NCBI GenBank assembly: GCA_022578965.1
Contig: MU400742.1
Span: 1 to 60,479 of the forward strand
Origin: Xylaria sp. FL1777
Taxonomy: Eukaryota; Ascomycota; Sordariomycetes; Xylariales; Xylariaceae
Length of the DNA: 60,479 nt
Direction of reading: 5' to 3'
A program made the position numbers and the translations under genes. The notes beneath the pieces are model-generated. The model did no database searches. It saw nothing but the letters and a program-made list of their open reading frames with translations, and was not told the origin of the DNA. Of the stretch, positions 35,860-45,008 are shown in pieces (the first letter of the stretch is position 1; each line of letters begins with the position of its first letter).

Positions 35860-36363
35860 TTCTTTCACCGAATCAGATCATTAGGGAATGCGTTTTGTAT
35901 TGGATGCATCTAGCTATGTGAGAACTAAAAGCAGTTGATGGTACCTCGACAACGGATGCGTGGTTGGACGAAATACAGTTCCTGTCATATCGCCCATGTC
36001 TATCCCCATACGAACAGCCACATACTAATCAATTTGGAGTTGGACCGTACTCATAAGGAGGATTTGAAGATTGGGGCTACTAAGGATGCGCAGTCTTTTA
36101 TCACAACCGACTCTTCAGGGATGTATAAGAATCATCCTCACCAGATTGTATTATTACCAACAAATTGTTTCAAAAATCTCACTCTGCGCTATTGATGCTG
36201 ATGATGTGCATGTATGTGCCGGGAGCGCATGATATCTTGAGATATATAATCCTGGGCCAGATGTGTGATCGTAGCAATGTGTTAAATTCCCTCACAGCAG
36301 AGGCGTACCGGTATATATCAATCCATCCCTAAATTTTAGGTACTGTCTTATCATTATTAGGTA

Positions 36364-36673
36364 CGAAGGTCGGGACCAGAAGTCAGCAATAGCCTGGACA
36401 ATTGAATACAGTGCATTTAATTTACTGCTTACAGTAGGCTTTTCCTAATTAGGAAAGACCTTTAATTTTATGCCGGACTGCTAGCAGCTCGGCAAGTTCT
36501 CTTTCGGCTTAAGAACAGTCCGTCAAGTAGAAAATATATTACAGTCGGGCCGCTAACGGTCTGGCACAAAATTAAAGATCTTTCCTAATTAGGAAAAGCT
36601 TACTGTAGGCAGTAAATTAAATGCACTGTATTCAATTGTCCAGGCTATTGCAGAGTTCGGACCCCAACCTTCG
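36364..36673. mobile_element. 310-bp MITE with long terminal inverted repeats, TA-flanked, copy 1
   Basis: The left arm (CGAAGGTCGGGACC...) and the right arm (...ACCCCAACCTTCG) are inverted repeats that pair over more than 100 bp with scattered mismatches, so the whole unit can fold into a hairpin. Internal landmarks such as TTTCCTAATTAGGAAA and TTCAATTGTCCAGGCTAT occur in both arms. A TA dinucleotide flanks each end, as in Tc1/mariner-type target duplication. There is no coding capacity. A second family member lies at 41,273-41,540. Confidence 0.85.
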
Positions 36674-36754
36674 TACCTACGTAGGATAAGCAAGGTTCGA
36701 CTTAGCCATACCTACCTAGGCACCTAACAACTTAAGCCACATGTCGGTGAGACA

Positions 36755-36796
36755 TCCTTATCTTATCTTATCTTAAATAACCTATCTTATCTCATT
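36755..36796. promoter_or_regulatory. GATA-box cluster in the DBP3 promoter
   Basis: CTTATCTTATCTTATCTTA is followed by further TATCTTATCT, giving five closely spaced TTATC motifs (GATAA on the minus strand) 130-170 bp upstream of the DBP3 start. This could be a binding array for GATA factors that link ribosome synthesis to nutrients, or a microsatellite. The sequence alone cannot decide. Confidence 0.45.
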
Positions 36797-36924
36797 GCCG
36801 CCGTTCCATTTTATTTTTCCCAACCTTCACTGTTTTGTCTGGATGCGGGTGTACAGAATTGTATTGTAATCTGTTAATTACGTTGCACAGTCGCCGATTA
36901 GTAAACAAAAACTACCTCATAGCC

Positions 36925-38858
36925 ATGTCAAAGCATCTTCTTGAAGATGCTGACGTAGAGGTGACTGTTTCTAGAAAGAAGTCTAAGAAGGACAAGAAAG
37001 GCAAGAATGAGAAGGCTCGCAAGACAGAAGTGCAGGAGAACGACTCTGATATTTCGACCCCCATCTCAAGCGAAGATAAAGATGCGATAGACACACGACA
37101 TGATGGTAATTTCAAAGTGAAGAAGAGCAAGAAGGAGAAGAGGGAAAGAGAAAAGAAGAAAGAGAGGAAGAGGAAGAGTGGCGAGGGAGAGGGGATGGAA
37201 GACGGTGAAGGCGAAGGAGTAATTGAAGAGACGAAGGCGAAGAAGGGAAAGAAAGAGAAGAAAGATAAAAAGGAGAAGAAGAACAAAAAAGAACAAGACC
37301 ACGATGGAGACGCAGCAACGAACGGACTAGCCAACAGGCATCAAGAGTCTCATACCTCGAATGATAAGAATGGGACCACAACGTCTCCTTCCGTGCCCGA
37401 GTCTGAGATCTCGATCTTCCTGAGCACCCACCAGATCACTGTCATCGACCCTCTTTCCGACAGGCTCCATCATCCCATTATGAAGTTTTCGCAACTACCA
37501 CCCTCTAAGCTGACCGCGAAGAACCCTTTCGCCGCCTTCAAAGCCCCAACACCCATCCAGGCTGCGTCATGGCCATTTGGCCTGTCGGGCCGGGATATCG
37601 TCGGTGTAGCAGAGACGGGCTCGGGAAAGACAATCGCGTTTGGCCTCCCCCTCGTCAACGCTGTCCTCGACATGCCCAATACCAAGGGCAGCGGTAGGAT
37701 ACGGGCCGTGGTGGTATCACCTACACGAGAACTCGCCATGCAAACCAACGAGGAGCTCTCTAAACTAGCCGATCATGTTGGGCTGAAGACAGTCTGTGTA
37801 TACGGCGGCGCATCCAAAGACGATCAGAGACATCTTCTCAAAAAGGCCGATATTATCGTCGCCACCCCTGGCAGGCTCAAGGATTTCTTAGAGGAGGGTG
37901 CTGTGAAGCTGGATAATGCTAAATTCGTGGTCCTAGATGAGGCGGACCGCATGCTTGATAAGGGATTCGAAGACGACATTAAGAGAATTATCGGATGTAC
38001 TCCCAAAAAGGAGGAACGTCAGACGCTGATGTTCACAGCAACATGGCCGCAGAGTGTGCAAGCCCTCGCCCTATCATTCATGCTTTCCCCCGTTCGCATC
38101 CAAATCGGTGGTAATGAGAGCGGTGACCTTCAAGCAAACACAAGAATTGAACAGCGTGTCGAGGTCGTAGAGCAGCGTGCCAAGGAGGGGCGACTCCTCC
38201 AACTTCTCAAGGCTCATCCCAAGAACGAGAGGGTCTTGGTGTTCTGCCTGTATAAGAAGGAGGCCACACGCGTCGAAAACTTCCTACAGCAGCGTGGTAT
38301 CAAAGTTGTCGGCATTCATGGTGACTTGAAACAGGAGCAGCGAACACGAAGTCTTGAGGCATTCAAATCGGGCCAGACACCCGTCTTAGTGGCAACAGAC
38401 GTGGCTGCTCGCGGTCTAGATATTCCAGAGGTGAAACTAGTCATTAATTGTACTGTAAGTTCAGCACATTCAACTTGCTCATTTTCGCCTGGCTTAGCGA
38501 ACTAACAACATCATCTTCTACTAGTTCCCACTCACCATCGAAGATTATGTGCATCGCATTGGTCGTACGGGACGTGCCGGTAAGACGGGTCAGGCCATTA
38601 CTCTATTCACAGAACATGATAAGGCACATTCTGGAGAGTAAGTTCGAAGACATGCCAATTTCGTAGCCTAGTGGTGTAAAATACTAAGTTTTCCTCTGCA
38701 GGTTAGTCAATATCCTCAAAGCGGCAGGCCAACCTATACCAGAAGAGCTGCTCAAATTTGGCACCACAGTCAAAAAAAAGGCGCACAGCACCTATGGCGC
38801 CTTTTTCAAGGACGTTGACATGTCGCAGAAGGGCACCAAGATCACGTTTGAAGACTAG
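36925..38858 (+). CDS. DBP3: ATP-dependent RNA helicase DBP3 (DEAD-box)
   Basis: Three exons (36,925-38,454; 38,525-38,637; 38,702-38,858) encode 599 residues. The first 155 or so residues are a Lys/Glu-rich tail with repeated K-K-x-K-K-x-K, typical of nucleolar Dbp3. The helicase core follows: P-T-P-I-Q (Q motif), A-E-T-G-S-G-K-T (from 229), P-T-R-E-L, D-E-A-D (from 338), T-A-T in motif III, then D-V-A-A-R-G-L-D and [10 protein letters not shown]. Motif III reads T-A-T in place of the commoner S-A-T. Dbp3 acts in pre-rRNA processing for the 60S subunit. I chose the ATG at 36,925 because it fits the family start. An in-frame ATG at 36,835 would add 30 unrelated residues. The introns are 70 and 64 bp. 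Confidence 0.95.
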
Positions 38859-39092
38859 GTGCGGTCACAAGTGGGAGGGTTGCATAAATATACGGAAACA
38901 CATCGAATACTATTCATTACACAAAGTCACAATTAGGAGGTTCATGGTGTGCCGCGACGGCCACGTATAGACCTATAGCAGTCCATAAGATAACGGCGTT
39001 CGGCGTAAGCACTACTTAGCAGTTAGTAGCTTTTTCCCTAGAAGATAGAGTGTAGATGAAACCCGAAATGGGAGCCATTGAGAGCCAAAAAC

Positions 39093-40829
39093 TTACATGA
39101 GACCAACGTAGGGCACTGCGATAGATCCAACCATGAGTAGGTCTTTGAAGACATGTGACGAGACATTGCCTACCGAAATACCAGCACTCGACAATGTACC
39201 CCAGACCACACCAGTGCCCAAAACGTGAAGAGCTACTCCGTTGGGTACAAGCCCATTCCATCCAAACTCTACACCATTCCGCCCAAAAAAAAGGGATATA
39301 AAAGCGCCGCTCCATATGATGCGACAAACCATGTTAATGGCATTCGCATATACTAAACCGACTGCGCCTAGGTCAAGTATCCGCAGCGAGACGAAACCGG
39401 CAACGGCAAACGCGAGGCTGAAGACACCCATCCACAGACTCTGGCGATGAACCTCGGATTTTGTGGCGACGGACGAGACGAAGGCTTCAGCAACACCATT
39501 CACCGCAAGTAGGGGGATATACAAGCAATACCTTGCAAGGACAGCACCGGCACCGCTGCCGGACCATCGTGGTCCCGCAACAATCTGCACGAGAAGGGGT
39601 GCGGCATACGGGCCAATACTGACGACGACCATGCTAAGAAGAACATAGAACTTCAGCAGCGCCTGGAAATCGGCCCGCGCTTTGTGAACCTGCGTCTTAG
39701 TCGTCGCCTTATCTCGTGTCTTTCCCGTAGAGGGGAGTGAGAGGAGTTTGCTGAAATAATTTCGACTGCTCTCCTCAATAGGCTGGAAGACGAGGCGAGC
39801 GAGCAAACTACCGTAATTGTTGGCCAGCGCATAAATACCCTGAGATCCAGGGTCGGAGAGAATCGAAACGAGAAACGTGTCACCCTGCGTTAAGACATGC
39901 TTGACAAGCGACTGGGACATGAGACTAGAAGCCAATTGAAGAGTAGGCGTGAAGAAGTACCCCAGTACGTAGCTTTCATTCGTTAACGCCCGCTCTTTCG
40001 CAGCCCGTAACGCCGTATCCTGCGGTACACGTCGTGGGAAGAGAGAGAATCCTTCAGAATTTGCAAGCCTAGCCCCATACCATAGATAAACGGCCAATAG
40101 TGCTACGCTGTAGGCAAATTGGCCGAGGGCAAATGGCATTACACCCAGGTCCAGGTCCTGCTTCCATCCCCAATTCGCGGCACCGAATGTTACGAGGCAG
40201 CGCAAGAAGGTGGCGATGGACTCGGCCGCGGCACGGGGTCCGAATCGTAATTGGTGCTGTAGGACGACAAAGGCCGGTTCGGATAGAAGCTCAACCAAAG
40301 CAGCAACACCATATATACGTAGAGCTGTATCCAGGTATGGCGTTGACATGGTGGCAACGTCGATGTATCGCAGATAGGCCCAGCCGAGCCCCAGCGCTGA
40401 TGCCAGACCTAGGCCAAGCGACAGGTGGGCGATGTTGACGACAGATTGGCTGGCTGCTGCGTTTGCAACTTGTTTTCCCGCTCCATCGTCTCGATCTTGA
40501 CCTCGACCACGACCACGGGTCCCATTGCCACCTCCACCCTCATCGTCGCTAGTTCCCTGTCGTTGAACGGCAACACGCAAGCTCTCGCGCGCAAAGAACA
40601 GCACCGAGAGGTAGTAGACTTCAAGCTGCGCAGAGACTCCGAGCAATTGCGCGGTCAGGAAACGCAGCAGCAGCTGGTTGGCGAGGAAGGTGATGGCGCG
40701 AGAGGCGACCTGGAGGAGGATGAGCAGCGATGCGCCACGCACTGCTGAGCCTGTCTTCGTTGTAGTCTTGGCACCAGAAGCATTGCCGGCTATATGATGT
40801 GTCGTTGCTGGCATGGCTAGTTGGAACAC
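39093..40829 (-). CDS. RFT1: Oligosaccharide translocation protein RFT1
   Basis: The open frame gives 578 residues of a multi-span ER membrane protein in the flippase-like RFT1 family, needed for use of Man5GlcNAc2-PP-dolichol in N-glycosylation. The visible hallmarks are the N-terminal G-A-S-L-L-I-L-L-Q-V-A-S-R with L-L-R-F-L-T, and the mid-protein runs F-T-P-T-L-Q-L and Q-G-I-Y-A-L-A-N-N-Y-G-S-L. A Gly/Asp/Arg-rich hydrophilic loop at about 95-120 is an insertion. The in-frame stop overlaps a perfect GTAAGT donor (at 39,096). Splicing to TTCTAG at 39,038 would bypass it and end at 39,016 with six more residues, so the C-terminus is unsettled. A second ATG at 40,814 is also possible. It converges with DBP3. 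Confidence 0.93.
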   Translation of the reverse strand: MFQLAMPATTHHIAGNASGAKTTTKTGSAVRGASLLILLQVASRAITFLANQLLLRFLTAQLLGVSAQLEVYYLSVLFFARESLRVAVQRQGTSDDEGGGGNGTRGRGRGQDRDDGAGKQVANAAASQSVVNIAHLSLGLGLASALGLGWAYLRYIDVATMSTPYLDTALRIYGVAALVELLSEPAFVVLQHQLRFGPRAAAESIATFLRCLVTFGAANWGWKQDLDLGVMPFALGQFAYSVALLAVYLWYGARLANSEGFSLFPRRVPQDTALRAAKERALTNESYVLGYFFTPTLQLASSLMSQSLVKHVLTQGDTFLVSILSDPGSQGIYALANNYGSLLARLVFQPIEESSRNYFSKLLSLPSTGKTRDKATTKTQVHKARADFQALLKFYVLLSMVVVSIGPYAAPLLVQIVAGPRWSGSGAGAVLARYCLYIPLLAVNGVAEAFVSSVATKSEVHRQSLWMGVFSLAFAVAGFVSLRILDLGAVGLVYANAINMVCRIIWSGAFISLFFGRNGVEFGWNGLVPNGVALHVLGTGVVWGTLSSAGISVGNVSSHVFKDLLMVGSIAVPYVGLM

Positions 40830-42972
40830 GATCAGCAGCCGACTGAGCTGTTGGTCGTTACCTACCTAGGTTGTTGTTAGGTAGTGTCTACTACCTAAAC
40901 AAACACCCAGACGAAATGAACAGCTGCAACAAACAACAAAATAAAGTACCTACCTTATGTAGAGAGACAAGGTTGCATAAGTGTACCTACCTCCGAGATA
41001 GATTTCCTATCCTGCCTTGTAATAGGTCCGATACCTGAGCCATGCCACTTTTATCCTGAGCTAATGCCGTTTTTTGACCTGAGCAGTACCTAAGCAATAC
41101 CTGAGAATTGCATTAGCACTAGGTACCTAGTAGCAGTATAATATTTATGCATAATAATACCACTACTTATGAACTAACCTCCGTGCTAATGAAAACGGAT
41201 TATCTTAAGCCCCTTTAAGTTATTACGGTACAGACCATAACGAACCGACTTCTGTTTCTTTACGTAGGTTGGGGCCAGAAGTCGGCAATTAGCCTAGACA
41301 ATTGAACACAGTACATGCTAATTAGAAAGACTTCATTTTTGTGCTAGACTGCTAGCAGCTTAGCAGGTTCCGTTTCGGCTTAATAGCAGTCCGCCAAATA
41401 GAAAATACCGTCGGGCCGCTAACGGTCTAGCATAAAATTAAAAGGTCTTTCCTAATTAGGAAACCTTTACTGTAGTTAGTAAATAAAATGCACTGTATTT
41501 AATTGTCCAAGCTATGGCAAACTTTTGACCCCAACCTACGTACTGTTGAGGAAGCTCTGCTCATGAAGTAGGCTGCCAATCCTTCGAAAGAACCATATCT
41601 AACCATGAAATGACCATTGCTGGACTCCATCCCCAAGACCTAGATGGCAAGGACGTGGTCACGATGGCACTGTCTTGGTCAGGCCCTTGAGACACTTTCA
41701 ATATCGAGTTTATCATTGGTGAAGCAGGAAACAAAATGAAAATCGCCAAGTCCCAACGTTGAATGTTATGTTGCCAAATACACACGACAAGCTCACGCTG
41801 AGGCCGGCGGGTACCACAAAGGTATAAGGAATCCTATCCCCTCCCCCCCTTTATTAACCCCTATACTCTTCACTTCCCCCAGTATCTCTTCCTCCCTCCT
41901 CTTCTTGAGAAACCCATTGATACCCTTTACTATTCTCCCGGACACCACACTTGTGAAGATATCACGAGCTTAAACTCTCGAAGTTCAACTGGAAGATCTT
42001 GGAGAATTTTATACGCCGGTTTATTTATAATAGAATTATGGTATCTAAGTACTAGTGAGACACAGCTTTGCGAATAATGTTTTATAACTTAGACCTAGTC
42101 TAAACCTTTGTCCGTATATATACAACTTACGCAAAAGAACCCGAGGATTCTATGGAGCGTTCGAGAGGCACACTATATATATTTATTGACGAGATTGTCG
42201 ATGCTGTTATGATCGAGACCCTGGTTGGAAATGATCTTAGCCGATAATATGCCTTTTAGCCTGGATGCGGCTTGGAAGGGAATGGTGCCCAAGCTGTTTT
42301 TGAACCTACAAATACTGGCTTGTTATGCTGTTCCTGCCGACTTTATCCAGAAGAGTCTTATATTACAGTTTACAGTAAGTGTAACTGCGGTTGCACCCTC
42401 TAAGTGACCTGGAATTTTGGACTGTAATACTTGGAGTGGCTCCTTAACGCATTTCCCTTTTAGTTTCACTAACCGATTATTCCTCTGACGCCATCTTGTC
42501 CTATGTTGGATCTAGCCTGTACGGGACATCTATGGATGTCTTTTCTATTTCCTTATTAATGCTATTACAATTGCAGTTAGCTGATCAGACTTTTAGATTT
42601 GGCCTGGCACTTTCGACTTTCTACGTTATTTGTTAAGCACTAGCTGTGAGGTTATAATACACTTATTTCATGAGACAGGAAAACAGAGACTGTGTGCGTA
42701 TGGGCTCTTGTGAGATGTATTATCGATGGTTATCCAAACAGTCCGGCTCAGGGCTCTAGGATTGTTGCCTTTAGGCTACGCTAGATTTCACTATAACCTA
42801 TTAAAAGCTTCGCGAACCACTCCCTTATTGTTCCCGGCTCATGATGTACGGTTTGACCCACATCCCCAAGGTTTGGTGCTTCGTTCAGGCTGACTGGCTC
42901 ACAGAGGGTTTCTGAGGCGAGATCTCTTAGTGAGCTCTCTGAACTAAGATTCTGCTAAACGTATATGTTTAG
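40830..42972. other. Intergenic with MITE copy 2
   Basis: Apart from the MITE at 41,273-41,540 I see no gene. Open frames at 41,785-41,561 (minus) and 42,225-42,407 (plus) are short and carry no recognisable motif. A C/T-rich stretch lies at about 41,840-41,950. Confidence 0.55.
41273..41540. mobile_element. 268-bp MITE, TA-flanked, copy 2 of the same family
   Basis: The ends are CGTAGGTTGGGGCC and its near-inverse ...ACCCCAACCTACG, flanked on both sides by TA. It shares long blocks with the copy at 36,364-36,673, including GACTGCTAGCAGC, GGGCCGCTAACGGTCT and TCTTTCCTAATTAGGAAA. A deletion in the left arm (the TAATTAGGAAA block is shortened) explains the smaller size. There is no coding capacity. 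Confidence 0.85.
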
Positions 42973-43803
42973 CTAATATGTTCCTAGCTGGACCTCGAAC
43001 TCAGTAGCACAACGAGGGCAAGCTCCTCTATGTGGTTTCTCGTCTCCCGGATCCCCGAGTGATCTACAGATAGCCTGCTGAAGCCGATAACCCGGGTGAA
43101 CAGAACAACGAAGGCGTCGAGAACATAGAGTAACATGAGGGCAGATTTGTAGATCTCCAACATCATTAAGCGATATCTTCCCGTGATTCTTATGAAACTG
43201 CAAAATGGATTGGTGCAGAAATTTAATATCACCGTAGCGAGTTAGGGCAATTCCCGGGCGTGTTGTGTATCGCAATGTGAGATTGGAGTGTGTTACCAAT
43301 AAGGCTTTCCCGTATTCATTAAACTTGTCTCTTTGTAGTTTAGAATGTTTGAAAACAAGCTGGATATGGCGGGCTTCGAGTCTTGTCTGGCCGTCCAAGA
43401 GACGGGCATCGTAGGAGATACCTCCACGATCTTTATGAGTGCAGGAAGACCATGAGAATGTGGCTTCAGAAGTATGGAGCTTGATCATGGGATGAGCGGC
43501 CATCATGCATTCCTCACACATCCATTTATCAGGTCTTCGTCCAGCAATACTAAGAAAATAGAGGCGATATTCGGGCTGAGAGAATTTGGCACTAACCATC
43601 GGTTTCCAAAGGATGATCCGCAGGGAGTAGTACGTCCGTGCTAACAGGATCATGTCTGGCAGAACGAGGAAGCTAGCTATGTAAGTAATTAATTCGACCG
43701 GTAATTGTAAAAGGTGGTTGTTTAGAGCTTGTGATTTGCGAGGTCACCTTCGGAGCGATCGCAATATGCTAAGCGCGTAGGTGAGGGTTGCCGAGAACCC
43801 CAT
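42973..43803 (-). pseudogene. F-box-like protein gene interrupted by one in-frame stop
   Basis: From the ATG at 43,803 the frame reads 19 codons, meets TGA at 43,746-43,744, then stays open for 256 codons to 42,973. Right after the TGA come Q-L-P-V-E-L-I-T-Y-I-A-S-F-L and P-D-M-I-L-L-A-R-T-Y-Y-S-L, the start of a fungal F-box-like domain. The C-terminal part has paired cysteines (C-E-E-C; C-P-R-C-A-T-E-F) seen in large families of fungal F-box proteins. I found no intron that removes the TGA cleanly. It could have arisen from CGA by one C-to-T change, making this a recent pseudogene. Alternatively translation starts at an internal Met (43,653), which would cut the F-box. F-box proteins recruit substrates to SCF ubiquitin ligases. 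The substrate here is unknown. Confidence 0.6.
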
Positions 43804-45008
43804 CAGAGCGGATAATAAGTCGGGTGAGGTTGAATCTATCGTTTTATATTGTTTCAAAAAATAAATTGAAGACGATGGTCAGGAAGCTTTGGTGTCCTTC
43901 ATAGTCCCTTGTATAGGTAAGTAGAAGAGAAAGAGACAGTAGTGTTCTGCCGATCAAGAGTGTTCTTTTGGATTTAAAACCACACCTACGAGTCACCAAG
44001 TGTAGGTTTATCCGTATAGGATGACTTACGAATTTACCTAGGATCAAAGCTTTAAGTTACAGCTCGACCGGAAATGTTAGCGTTCAGCTACAGTTATCTT
44101 TGCTGTTACGTTCCAAGTTTCACGGCAACTGATGACAGGGTGACAACCTTGCTGGAACTCACATTTTTCTCTGGTCACTCTGCTAGGATTTCTTGTATGA
44201 TAGTACGTAAGTACGTTGAAAGTAATATAGCTGCAATTACTGTCTTTTTGCTACACATTTTAAACGGCCTTTCTTTTTTTAATCCGAACGCCTTTGTAAC
44301 ATTATTTTATTCTTTAACATTGCTATTAAAACAATCACAGCGTACTGCTTAAAAAGAGCGTTTATAGAGGTAAATATAGTCTATTTACCTACTGATAGAT
44401 CATTTAAAGCTACTTATATATACCTATACATACATAATGTACCTAATCTTGCCTGCTAACAACCAAGTACCTACCTAATACATTGATTGTCCTCTAGGTA
44501 TCTGAGCCTCAACTGAAATTGAGTTTTATGTATCCCGTTAAAGTAAAAAGCTTCAGGAACTTATATGAGAAGTTCCGGTCATTCTACATTGCCTATATAA
44601 GTACACTATAAACATTTGAATCCTTCAATGCTACCTTCAACGTCTAACTACCTACCTACTTATCGCACAGCTACCTATATGTACATACTCACCTAAGGCA
44701 CCTAGGTACTTAACACAAGAGTTCCTAGACACTTTCTAGACACCTTCTCTTACAGGACATAATTGGACTACCTGGATGAGAATAGAAATTGGTGGGTAAG
44801 CCGAACAATTCTGCTTCATGAAAGCATCAATAGGCTGTTTATTATAGATGATGATTGTACTATGTTTGTCTTGTAACTCAAAGCCAGCTCCAGACCAGGA
44901 TGGATATGTGTTTTGTCTCTGGAACTATACACTATCGTCAATGTGTCTCCTGGAACGAGCCGAAAATGACAATTAAAAGATGGTCATCATGCCCTAAGGC
45001 ATGTATAC
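43804..45008. other. Intergenic, no gene recognised
   Basis: A somewhat AT-rich spacer. A 92-codon plus-strand frame at 44,074-44,352 has no motif. ACCTACCT-type motifs cluster at about 44,380-44,480 and 44,650-44,710. Confidence 0.55.

Larger units (their letters stand above)
35860..36924. other. Intergenic between ISU1 and DBP3
   Basis: Contains the MITE at 36,364-36,673 and a TATCTTATC-rich stretch, both listed separately. An open frame at 35,935-36,195 has no recognisable content. The rest is the ISU1 3' region and the DBP3 promoter. Confidence 0.6.

Noticed and set aside
36835..36924. Longer N-terminus for DBP3 from an upstream ATG
   Set aside because: The extra 30 residues have no counterpart in the family, and the 36,925 ATG gives the normal Lys-rich start.
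42973..43653. Calling the F-box-like gene intact from the internal Met at 43,653
   Set aside because: That start would remove the L-P-V-E-L part of the F-box that is clearly readable just upstream in the same frame.
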